Source: Coleofasciculus sp. S288
GTDB taxonomy: Bacteria > Cyanobacteriota > Cyanobacteriia > Cyanobacteriales > Coleofasciculaceae
Assembly (NCBI GenBank): GCA_020216575.1
Contig: JAIUYC010000338.1
Coordinates: forward strand, 1 to 5,679
DNA length: 5,679 nt
Direction of reading: 5' to 3'
Of the stretch, positions 1-5,265 are shown piece by piece; position 1 is the stretch's first letter, and each line of letters begins with the position of its first letter. The notes beneath the pieces were generated by a model, which was not told the DNA's origin, did no database searches, and was given only the letters and a program-made list of their open reading frames with translations. The position numbers were made by a program, and so were the translations under genes.

Positions 1-75
1 ACCTATCGCAAAGAACAAGCTGAGGACGGCTGGAAACGCTTAAAAGCTTGGTTTAAACAGCATGGAGTTGCTTAA
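1..75 (+). CDS. C-terminal end of a possible dienelactone hydrolase-like alpha/beta hydrolase (partial)
   Basis: Frame 1 is open from the window edge to a TAA at 73-75 and gives 24 residues: TYRKEQAEDGWKRLKAWFKQ followed by HGVA. The pattern Y-x4-A-x-D-x-W-x-R-x3-WF-x2-H matches how I remember the last helix of dienelactone hydrolase family proteins, where it packs behind the catalytic core. None of the catalytic Cys/Asp/His residues is in the window, so the family is a weak inference and the reaction is unknown. The gene converges on the acyltransferase at 151-684 with 75 bp between the two stop codons. A perfect 14-bp palindrome, GCTTAAGCTTAAGC (70-83), spans the stop and abuts a HIP1 site. 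That this is a real coding end is fairly sure; the product name is not. Confidence 0.5.
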   Translation, partial: TYRKEQAEDGWKRLKAWFKQHGVA

Positions 76-81
76 GCTTAA

Positions 82-89
82 GCGATCGC
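82..89. repeat. HIP1 octamer GCGATCGC (one of four)
   Basis: The palindromic octamer GCGATCGC occurs here and at 1472-1479 (inside the phosphodiesterase gene) and at 3847-3854 and 4640-4647 (both inside glycosyltransferase A). HIP1 is strongly over-represented in many cyanobacterial genomes, so four copies in 5.7 kb is a good lineage marker. Gene B has none. Confidence 0.9.
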
Positions 90-100
90 TAATCTGAAAA

Positions 101-169
101 TAGGTGGTAGGTGGTAGGAATCTTGCTAGCATGCCACTAACTACTAACCACTAGCCATGAACCATGAAC
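101..169. repeat. STRR-type heptamer arrays in opposed orientation between convergent genes
   Basis: Two period-7 arrays face each other. The left one reads TAGGTGG, TAGGTGG, TAGGAAT (101-121). The right one reads CACTAAC, TACTAAC, CACTAGC, CATGAAC, CATGAAC (135-169). Read on the minus strand, the right array becomes GTTCATG twice, then GCTAGTG, GTTAGTA, GTTAGTG, which resembles the left array. The two could therefore fold into an imperfect stem around 122-134. Short tandemly repeated heptamers are a known cyanobacterial repeat class. The right array runs into the acyltransferase gene and supplies its TAG stop (151-153). A role as a bidirectional transcription end is possible but there is no clear U-run. 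Confidence 0.75.
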
Positions 170-684
170 TCTGAGTTTTCAGAAATACCGTTTCGCTGAT
201 AAAGAACCTTAGCTGGTACACCAACTGCCACGGAGAAAGGGGGAATATCTTTAGTAACGACAGCTCCAGCACCAATCACACTTCCCTGCCCAATTGTGGC
301 TCCATCGAGCACCCTAACCCCAGTACCAAGCCAACAATCTTCTAGGTAGGCACTAGCGCGAATCTGAACAGCCTCCCCAATTTCCATTAAATAGGGTCTG
401 ATAAATTCTACATCTGTTTCAATATGAACAAAGTTACCCAGTTTCCCAAAAAATTTGCGGTAGATCGACCGTCTCGCCTTTATCCCTAAGGAAAGGGGAA
501 CTCCTCTAAGTAAGCCAATCAACACCCGATAATTCCGCTTAGATTTCACACTAGATGGATTGGGGTTAAACGCTTCAATAGTAGATTGATTACCAGTGAC
601 ACCCATATCAATAATCAGTTTGAACACTGAGTTAAAGAAGTCGTAGTTAAAGACGAGTCCTCTCGTTTTAGAGAGAGGACTCAT
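151..684 (-). CDS. Hexapeptide (left-handed beta-helix) acyltransferase, apparently shortened in the middle
   Basis: The 177-residue product has a leader of about 50 residues, then a segment (about 51-104) rich in basic residues with [20 protein letters not shown] and MEIG. A hexapeptide-repeat end follows (about 116-165) with [33 protein letters not shown] and VAVGVPAKV. This end is typical of WcaF-like O-acetyltransferases, which move acetyl from acetyl-CoA to sugars of surface polysaccharides. In the relatives I know, roughly 60-100 more residues lie between the EIG coil and the WLGTG coil and carry the catalytic His. Here only about 12 residues join them and no His is present, so activity is doubtful. 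I chose ATG 684 over an in-frame TTG at 687; neither has a clear Shine-Dalgarno, and ATG 606 is a further option. The gene starts 15 bp after the phosphodiesterase stop and is probably cotranscribed with it. The last residues (MVHG) and the TAG stop are made of STRR heptamers. Confidence 0.8.
   Translation of the reverse strand: MSPLSKTRGLVFNYDFFNSVFKLIIDMGVTGNQSTIEAFNPNPSSVKSKRNYRVLIGLLRGVPLSLGIKARRSIYRKFFGKLGNFVHIETDVEFIRPYLMEIGEAVQIRASAYLEDCWLGTGVRVLDGATIGQGSVIGAGAVVTKDIPPFSVAVGVPAKVLYQRNGISENSEFMVHG
655..682 (-). promoter_or_regulatory. Perfect 10-bp hairpin over the acyltransferase start codon
   Basis: Arms GAGTCCTCTC (655-664) and GAGAGGACTC (673-682) pair perfectly around an 8-nt loop. 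In the minus-strand mRNA the stem begins at the G of the ATG (682-684) and covers codons 1-10. It lies just after the phosphodiesterase stop at 700-702. A stem here would hinder initiation or separate expression of the two genes. No U-run follows it, so it is not a standard terminator. The structure is seen directly; the regulatory role is inferred. Confidence 0.5.
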
Positions 685-699
685 CAAGGATAAATATGA

Positions 700-2364
700 C
701 TACACCACTACTTCGGAAACAACCTGTTGGACTAGAGGTTTACCATCACAGTAGTCGGGGATGGGAGCGCCCATCAAATGCAAGATAGTTGGTGCCAAAT
801 CGACAGCATGACCCTCTGGCAAGGTAGAATTAGCGGCAATCCCTAGACCTCTTACTGTTAAAAATCCTCTAGCTCGGTGGCTGCCGGTGCGTCGGTAGGG
901 GACAGGGCCAATGCGTCCGAATTTGGGGCTATCGACAACGTCTGCTGGTTGGTCGTACCAGATGACAACGAGGTCAGCATCGGGGAGGTTGGGGTCGCGT
1001 TCAGCCCCAGACTGCCGTGTCCCTAGGACTTTCTTGACAACAGGTTCTCCTGTGCGGGCGTTTTTGAGCTGGTAAAGGTGTTCGGTTAACTGTTCGCAAA
1101 GAGCATCGTACTCTTCAAGGGGGACAAGTCCTTCCGGTTCGCGTCCTTGGAGGTTGATGCGGATATATCCCTCAGAAAAACTGGGGATGGCAAACGCTTT
1201 CATTTTCGGCCACAGGGGACTGTACCACATAGTCGGTTGCCAAAACATTGGATGTCCCTGCTGCCGCAAGCGATCGGGAGAGATTAGCTCGTTTTCCCCA
1301 GAAGCTCCAAAAATCTTATCCAGATGGGGATAGAACTTGGTTGGTATCCACTGTTTGAGGAATCCCTTAACGGGATTGGGTTCATATTGGCGCTGCCAAA
1401 TTTCCCCAGTCCAGGTTTTCCGCTTGGGAGAGGTTACCACAGGGGGAACGGGTTTGCCTGCCTTGCCAGGAGCGATCGCAACTTTACCCGGAAAACTAAA
1501 TCGGTAGAGCAGCTCCGGCAGAAACATCATACTAGAGACATCTGTAGTATTGTTATCGCTACCGTGAGCAGCAAACACGATCACATAAACATCCTCTGGC
1601 ACCTCAGCTAAAATCTTTCCAAGCGCACCGTCTACGGCTTCAAAAACATTGAGCAAGGGGTTGCCAGTCGAATTGTCTCCCTGCTTGTACGGATAAAGTG
1701 GGTGATCGGGCTGACTTAGATACCATAAATCATGACCCGAGGAGTGAGTCTCCCCAAAAACGGTCAAAAACAAATCCCACTTCTCCTGATGTAGTAAATC
1801 CCGGCAGATAGCGACGCGGCGATCGAGTCCTGTCGTTAAAGCATTCTCAAGGCGAGTCAGATACGCTCCATCCCACCAATCTCCATCGTCTCTATGAAGT
1901 GCTGGATGTTTGCCATAGTGTTTGTTCAACTCCGGCAATAGGGTTGTCGGTTGGGAATGACTGGGTGTTTGGGGGGAATGAGCGCCCCAAGCCAAAACCT
2001 GTATGCCATTGACCTTTTCGGAGAGTACCGTTTGGGGCATGTCAAAGACAGCCACCCGATAGTCATCGCCCAATGCATAAAATGGCGAATATCCAGTGAA
2101 GTCGTAAGCTTCTATTTGTTCAACGTCATAAGTTCCTTCGTGGAACTTCACGGGTGACCAATATCCTGTCTTTTGAGGCAGGCAACCTGTCAAAAATGTT
2201 GTCCAAGGTGTCTCGGCTTTGTAGTATTCAATATTGGTCAAACGCCCGTAGGCTCCCTGTTCCCGGAAGCGTTTTAGGTTTTGCAAATGCCCCTGAGACA
2301 TCCAAGTTTCAAGTAATATTGGATCGGCGGCATCCAGCCCGATCGCAATTACAGAATTTTTCAT
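700..2364 (-). CDS. Alkaline phosphatase superfamily protein (type I phosphodiesterase/nucleotide pyrophosphatase-like)
   Basis: The 554-residue product opens with VIAIGLDAADP, where D11 is the expected first metal ligand. The nucleophile region TPWTTFLTGCLPQKTGYW (T52 favoured) follows. Then come GETHSSGHDLWY (H207, H211), VIVFAAHGSDNN (H267), GSHRARGFL (H496) and a closing VDLAPTILHLMGAPIPDYCD segment with dG-x-pl. This order is that of type I phosphodiesterases, which hydrolyse phosphoester or pyrophosphate bonds with two metals. The usual D-x3-H and D-H ligand motifs read H-x3-H and A-H here. I recall a subfamily with E-x-H-x2-GH-x2-W and HG patterns, so this may be a variant site and not a dead one. 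The substrate is unknown. No signal peptide or membrane segment is evident, which suggests a cytoplasmic location. ATG 2364 was chosen because AGGG lies 7 nt upstream and the fold starts at once; a GTG at 2400 would add 12 residues. The neighbours suggest a role in polysaccharide production. Confidence 0.88.
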   Translation of the reverse strand: MKNSVIAIGLDAADPILLETWMSQGHLQNLKRFREQGAYGRLTNIEYYKAETPWTTFLTGCLPQKTGYWSPVKFHEGTYDVEQIEAYDFTGYSPFYALGDDYRVAVFDMPQTVLSEKVNGIQVLAWGAHSPQTPSHSQPTTLLPELNKHYGKHPALHRDDGDWWDGAYLTRLENALTTGLDRRVAICRDLLHQEKWDLFLTVFGETHSSGHDLWYLSQPDHPLYPYKQGDNSTGNPLLNVFEAVDGALGKILAEVPEDVYVIVFAAHGSDNNTTDVSSMMFLPELLYRFSFPGKVAIAPGKAGKPVPPVVTSPKRKTWTGEIWQRQYEPNPVKGFLKQWIPTKFYPHLDKIFGASGENELISPDRLRQQGHPMFWQPTMWYSPLWPKMKAFAIPSFSEGYIRINLQGREPEGLVPLEEYDALCEQLTEHLYQLKNARTGEPVVKKVLGTRQSGAERDPNLPDADLVVIWYDQPADVVDSPKFGRIGPVPYRRTGSHRARGFLTVRGLGIAANSTLPEGHAVDLAPTILHLMGAPIPDYCDGKPLVQQVVSEVVV

Positions 2365-2439
2365 AGTTTTCCCTGATTGAACATCAATGAAAAATGACAC
2401 TAATAAACCTATATTTTTTCTGGTAGAACGGCGGACAGT

Positions 2440-2468
2440 TTTATAGCCAATCTAAATGAATGATTCAT
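2440..2468 (-). promoter_or_regulatory. Possible sigma-70-type promoter for the phosphodiesterase and acyltransferase genes
   Basis: On the minus strand TATAAA (2440-2445) stands 17 nt after ATGAAT (2463-2468). The -10 box is good; the -35 box matches TTGACA at only three positions. A start near 2433 would give a leader of about 70 nt before ATG 2364. The 222-bp gap after gene B makes a separate promoter plausible, but AT-rich DNA gives such matches by chance. Confidence 0.25.
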
Positions 2469-2472
2469 AAAA

Positions 2473-2515
2473 TTCTCTCTTCTCTTCTCTGTGTTCTCTG
2501 TGCCTCTGTGGTTTA
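2473..2515. repeat. Dispersed CACAGAG-type intergenic repeat
   Basis: The minus strand reads AACCACAGAGGCACAGAG then AACACAGAGAAGAGAAGAGAG. The core is built of 9-nt units (on the plus strand TTCTCTGTG, TTCTCTGTG, CCTCTGTGG) with a CT-rich tail. I recognise this wording as a dispersed repeat common between genes in cyanobacteria and some other bacteria. It lies between gene B and the phosphodiesterase and has no coding sense. The rest of the gap (2401-2586) holds the possible promoter and otherwise nothing I can name. Confidence 0.55.
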
Positions 2516-2586
2516 TTATTGTTCACAACTCAAATAGGCTAGCTCTAGACGCAATCTATCAAAAGGTTCTCGTTATATCAACTAAC

Positions 2587-3546
2587 TTAAGCTAAAAGTT
2601 TAGCTTGTAGGCTCTTTTTCAACCAATAAAACGGACTCACAAAACTACTTAAGAAAAATTCCAGTTCGCAGGCAGCAATTAAATCCGTTTTAACTCGTCC
2701 TCGATGCTTTATGAGGTGGAGTGTCAGTCGGCGCAAGTTACCTAACATAATTTTGGTAATTACTATAGGTTTTTGCCAAGTTTCCGTATTGATCAAGCGG
2801 AGCTGACAAATACACAAACCGCAGCCACGAATGAGAGGAATTAAGTAATCTTTTTCCAGGCGGCGGCGGGGGATTTTATGATAGGTGTGCATGTCAGGGT
2901 TATACCAAATTTCCCAGCCTGCCCGGTGCATGTATAGTAATGATTCAAAATCCTCCCCTGCTAATGTAGAACCATTCACTCGACCAATTAAGGCAAGGCG
3001 ACTGGGAACCGTTTCGCACCAAGCTTGTTTGCGAATGACCATTGCCGCCCCTGGAGGTAAGCTTAAATTGGGGGGGTCATACAGATGGGGTTTGGGTCCC
3101 CGCTCCCGAATTGCGAGAAACGTGTTGATTCGTTCAAAGTTTTCCGGTGGATTGACTTCAAAGTCTCCATGAATTTGCCCACCGTAAGCTCCTGCTTTTG
3201 GATGGTTTACACCAAACGAATAGGCAACTGCCACCCAGTCAGAGGCAGGTAGAACGTCATCATCGAGAAACCCAATCAATGTGCCTTGAGCTTCCTCAAC
3301 CGCTCGTTGGCGAGCAAATGCAAGTCCTTGTTCCGGTTCAAAACAGTATCTTAATGGGTAGGCTTCTGGCCAGTTGGCTTGATACTCCCGAACGACTTGA
3401 GCTGTATTGTCTTGACTATTGTTATCTACAACAAGCACGTCCCAGGAAACGTGTTGGGCATTGTCTTGTTTGCGCAATCGCTCCAGAACCTGGGGTAAGC
3501 GGCTTTCCCCGTTATAGGTAGGAATGGCTACAGTGAAGTCAACCAT
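2587..3546 (-). CDS. hpsE: Family 2 glycosyltransferase, HpsE-like (copy B)
   Basis: The 319-residue product is a GT-A fold glycosyltransferase. The nucleotide-sugar site AIPTYNG (7-13) comes first, then VVDNNSQDNTA (39-49) and the metal-binding LDDD (94-97). GEDFE (197-201) carries the likely catalytic-base Asp/Glu pair, and WYNPDMHTYHKIP (214-226) follows. It would move a sugar from a nucleotide donor to a glycan or lipid-linked acceptor at the inner face of the membrane. There is no signal peptide; the C-terminal part (about 233-315) has amphipathic or hydrophobic stretches that could touch the membrane. The sequence matches my memory of HpsE of the hormogonium polysaccharide locus; donor and linkage are unknown. 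Copy A just upstream is a paralogue, identical in layout up to residue 310. ATG 3546 is fixed by that match, though no Shine-Dalgarno precedes it. A short AT-rich inverted repeat (2589-2606) overlaps the last codons and the TAA. Confidence 0.88.
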   Translation of the reverse strand: MVDFTVAIPTYNGESRLPQVLERLRKQDNAQHVSWDVLVVDNNSQDNTAQVVREYQANWPEAYPLRYCFEPEQGLAFARQRAVEEAQGTLIGFLDDDVLPASDWVAVAYSFGVNHPKAGAYGGQIHGDFEVNPPENFERINTFLAIRERGPKPHLYDPPNLSLPPGAAMVIRKQAWCETVPSRLALIGRVNGSTLAGEDFESLLYMHRAGWEIWYNPDMHTYHKIPRRRLEKDYLIPLIRGCGLCICQLRLINTETWQKPIVITKIMLGNLRRLTLHLIKHRGRVKTDLIAACELEFFLSSFVSPFYWLKKSLQAKLLA

Positions 3547-3585
3547 AGTTGATGGTAGATAGTGAGGATGGGCTGGGTTGTTGAG

Positions 3586-3669
3586 AGGTAGTAGGTGTTA
3601 CATGGTAAAGGAAGAAGAGGAAAGAATTTTTTTGACACCCTAAAACCTACAATCTACAACCTACTACCT
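3586..3669. repeat. Inverted repeat enclosing the end of gene A
   Basis: Perfect 11-bp arms AGGTAGTAGGT (3586-3596) and ACCTACTACCT (3659-3669) are 62 nt apart. The right arm lies inside the 3' end of gene A and the left arm in the gap before gene B, so the A mRNA end could fold into a stem that includes the stop codon. Both arms are built from the heptamer-like motif of the neighbouring STRR array. The stem could slow exonucleases or reduce read-through into B. Confidence 0.5.
3636..3663 (-). repeat. STRR heptamer array (TAGGTTG type) overlapping the gene A stop
   Basis: On the minus strand four heptamers run in a row: TAGGTTG (3657-3663), TAGATTG (3650-3656), TAGGTTT (3643-3649) and TAGGGTG (3636-3642). 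They are preceded by a partial unit at 3664-3670. The TAG of the second unit (3654-3656) is the stop codon of gene A, and the preceding unit encodes its last residues. Confidence 0.75.
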
Positions 3670-4718
3670 TCCTGAGAACTTGATGGCTGAGCGGTTGGCA
3701 AATCTAGAAGGCTCTCAACCTTGCTTGACAAATGAACTTTTGTCTCCAGTTCCAATTTTCGGACAGCCTTTAGGTTCTGGTGTCTTTTGCTCCAAAGAAA
3801 GAACGGACTAACCAAGCTACTCCGCAACAATTCCCTCTCGCAAGCTGCGATCGCATCCTGGTTAACTACGCCACGATGTTTAATGATATGGAGAGTTAGT
3901 TTGCGCAGATCGTTGATCAGGTAAATAGGGGTCGCTAAGGGTCTTTGCCAAGGCTCCATCCTGAGCATGCGAAGGTGATGGCGGCTTAATCCCACGCAGC
4001 GAACAAGCGAAATTAGATAGTCCCGTTCCAGTCGCGATGGCGGGATTTTATGATAGATGCACATATCGGGGTTGTACCAGATTTCCCAACCCGCTTTTTG
4101 GATATGCAGTACGGCTTCTAAGTCTTCACTGGCTAATCCTGCCTCTTTACCAGCATGATTTAGGACAAGGCGTTTGGGGACGTTTTCGCGCCAAGCTTGT
4201 TTGCGGACAACCAAGCCAGCACCAGGCGGTAGCATCTTGGTGTACGGTTCATAGCAGGAGGCGTAGGAACCTCGCTCGAAGATTGCAAAAAAACAGGCAA
4301 CTTTTTTAAAGTACGCAGGTGGCTCAGTTTCAAACTGTGGATAAATTTGACTGCCATAGGCACCAACTTGAGGATGCGCTTGTCCAAAGGCATAGGCAGC
4401 AGCTACCCAGTTCTCTACAGGCAAATTGTCATCATCTAGGAAGCCGATGAACGTGCCGCTTGCTTCCTCAACCGCTCGTTGTCTGGCACATGCTGCTCCT
4501 TGCTGTGCTTCAAAAGAGTACTTTAATGTCGAGGTTGTCGGCCACCTCGCTTGATACTCTCGAACAACTTGCGCAGTGCCGTCGCTGCTGTTGTTGTCAA
4601 CAACAATCACTTCCCAGGAAAAATGTTCGGTGTCAATCTGCGATCGCAGCCGCTCCAAAACCTCGGGTAAACGCTTTTCCCCGTTATAGGTAGGAATCGC
4701 TACAGTAAAGTCTACCAT
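3654..4718 (-). CDS. hpsE: Family 2 glycosyltransferase, HpsE-like (copy A)
   Basis: The 354-residue product shares the GT-A layout of copy B residue for residue: AIPTYNG (7-13), VVDNNSSDGTA (39-49), LDDD (94-97), SEDLE (197-201), WYNPDMCIYHKIP (214-226) and KHRGVV (280-285). A hand count gives about 183 identities over 310 ungapped positions (59 %). Residues 261-270 share nothing, while 271-280 share eight of ten, so the divergence is patchy. The role should be sugar transfer to a polysaccharide intermediate, probably with a different donor or acceptor from B. Residues 311-354 are an extra polar, Ser/Gln-rich tail absent from B; its last residues (GSRL) and stop come from STRR repeats. I chose ATG 4718 because it matches the start of B. 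An in-frame TTG at 4727 sits close behind AAGGGGTGA, a good Shine-Dalgarno, and would add three residues. First gene of the minus-strand block. The HpsE name rests on recognition only. Confidence 0.88.
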   Translation of the reverse strand: MVDFTVAIPTYNGEKRLPEVLERLRSQIDTEHFSWEVIVVDNNSSDGTAQVVREYQARWPTTSTLKYSFEAQQGAACARQRAVEEASGTFIGFLDDDNLPVENWVAAAYAFGQAHPQVGAYGSQIYPQFETEPPAYFKKVACFFAIFERGSYASCYEPYTKMLPPGAGLVVRKQAWRENVPKRLVLNHAGKEAGLASEDLEAVLHIQKAGWEIWYNPDMCIYHKIPPSRLERDYLISLVRCVGLSRHHLRMLRMEPWQRPLATPIYLINDLRKLTLHIIKHRGVVNQDAIAACERELLRSSLVSPFFLWSKRHQNLKAVRKLELETKVHLSSKVESLLDLPTAQPSSSQEGSRL

Positions 4719-4830
4719 CTTGCTCAATCACCCCTTGGTAAATACACCGTGTAAACCCCTAATTTTTTTCTCTCAAAACAAATTATCTGTATGCGTGGAG
4801 TTTTAAAGGGTTACAACCTTATAAAGCCTC

Positions 4831-4860
4831 ATCATACATAAATTTTTTTGCTTCTGTGAA
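4831..4860 (-). promoter_or_regulatory. Sigma-70-type promoter for glycosyltransferase A and the block
   Basis: On the minus strand TTCACA (4855-4860, five of six matches to TTGACA) is followed after 18 nt by TATGAT (4831-4836, five of six to TATAAT). A start near 4824 gives a leader of about 105 nt. That leader contains the near-palindrome at 4743-4753 and a weak pairing of GTAAACCC (4751-4758) with GGGTTAC (4808-4814). This is the best promoter match upstream of the block. Confidence 0.45.
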
Positions 4861-5047
4861 GTTTCGTCTCAGGTTCCCGTAAAGCGATTGTAAGGTTTGA
4901 CACTGTTTTTAAAAGGTTTTGGTGAAACTTCTACTTTTTGAACATCCTAAAAGAAAAAAAAATTAACTACCATGAAGATTGTGTGAAGGATTAAAACTAA
5001 AAGCTCATACTGTTCTAGCCTACTTTTCAAAATCTTTACTGAAACTT

Positions 5048-5083
5048 ATGAAACTTTCATGAATTTCTGCTCCCTGCTATAGA
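5048..5083 (+). promoter_or_regulatory. Possible extended -10 promoter with an upstream inverted repeat
   Basis: TGCTATAGA (5075-5083) is an extended -10 form, TG-n-TATAGA. At the -35 distance lies TTTCAT, a poor -35, which is the right half of an inverted repeat ATGAAA-C-TTTCAT (5048-5060). A factor binding there could replace the -35 contact. A start near 5090 would place the structured leader at 5143-5260 in the transcript. Confidence 0.3.
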
Positions 5084-5142
5084 AAGTCTTTTGGCGTTGA
5101 AGACACCCCAAAATCTCGGAGAACTGAGAAATAAGCAGTCCT

Positions 5143-5260
5143 GTCTGTAAGTTGCATTATGGCAGTTGCTAAAAGCCTCGAAGCTACTGGGTTAGGGGAT
5201 TTTGAATTTTGAATTGCTTAGAAGGCTACCTCCTTACAGACTTATCAGCCTTTTAGGGAG
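5143..5260 (+). promoter_or_regulatory. Structured leader RNA with alternative pairings around a ribosome binding site (riboswitch-like candidate)
   Basis: Outer arms GTCTGTAAG (5143-5151) and CTTACAGAC (5233-5241) pair perfectly over 9 bp. Inside, AGCCT (5174-5178) pairs with AGGCT (5223-5227) and AAGC (5181-5184) with GCTT (5216-5219). The terminal loop holds two TTTTGAA heptamers (5200-5213). CTCCTTA (5230-5236) can instead pair with TAGGGAG (5254-5260), seven pairs with one G-U, which covers the Shine-Dalgarno AGGGAG five bases before ATG 5266. The two pairings share 5233-5236, so they exclude each other, the layout of a translational switch. I do not recognise the fold as cobalamin, TPP, glycine, glutamine, fluoride, preQ1 or cyclic-di-GMP classes. 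A 17-codon ORF starting ATG 5159 and ending TGA 5210-5212 lies inside and could be an upstream ORF instead. The pairings are seen; function is inferred. Confidence 0.35.
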
Positions 5261-5265
5261 AAATT

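Noticed and set aside
1..169. CRISPR array suspected from the repeated heptamers
   Set aside because: Units are 7 bp and contiguous, with no spacers; this is tandem STRR sequence.
1324..1611. Plus-strand open frame of 95 codons
   Set aside because: It lies wholly within the phosphodiesterase gene on the opposite strand, has no recognisable protein features and no ribosome site; a shadow frame.
2589..2606. Terminator at the end of gene B
   Set aside because: AAGCTAAA and TTTAGCTT pair around only 2 nt, the stem is AT-rich and overlaps the last codons, and no U-run follows.
2885..3521. Two plus-strand open frames opposite glycosyltransferase B
   Set aside because: Both are antisense to a clear GT-A coding region and have the composition of reverse-complement shadows.
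4037..4693. Open frames on both strands inside glycosyltransferase A
   Set aside because: They overlap the conserved transferase motifs in other frames and lack any family signature.
4961..5130. Small peptides such as those starting at ATG 4972 or ATG 5059
   Set aside because: They stop within a few codons and have no ribosome sites.
5230..5236. Fragment of a 16S rRNA 3' end, because ACCTCCTTA (5228-5236) equals the anti-Shine-Dalgarno
   Set aside because: The bases before it do not match the 16S 3' region beyond a few positions; pairing with the nearby Shine-Dalgarno explains it better.
5121..5265. TPP, cyclic-di-GMP or glutamine riboswitch
   Set aside because: A lone CTGAGA and an AAAAGCCTC stretch recall known classes, but the required conserved cores (for example the second TPP arm, the GEMM tetraloop-receptor parts, or the GGAAGTAGG of glutamine RNAs) are absent.
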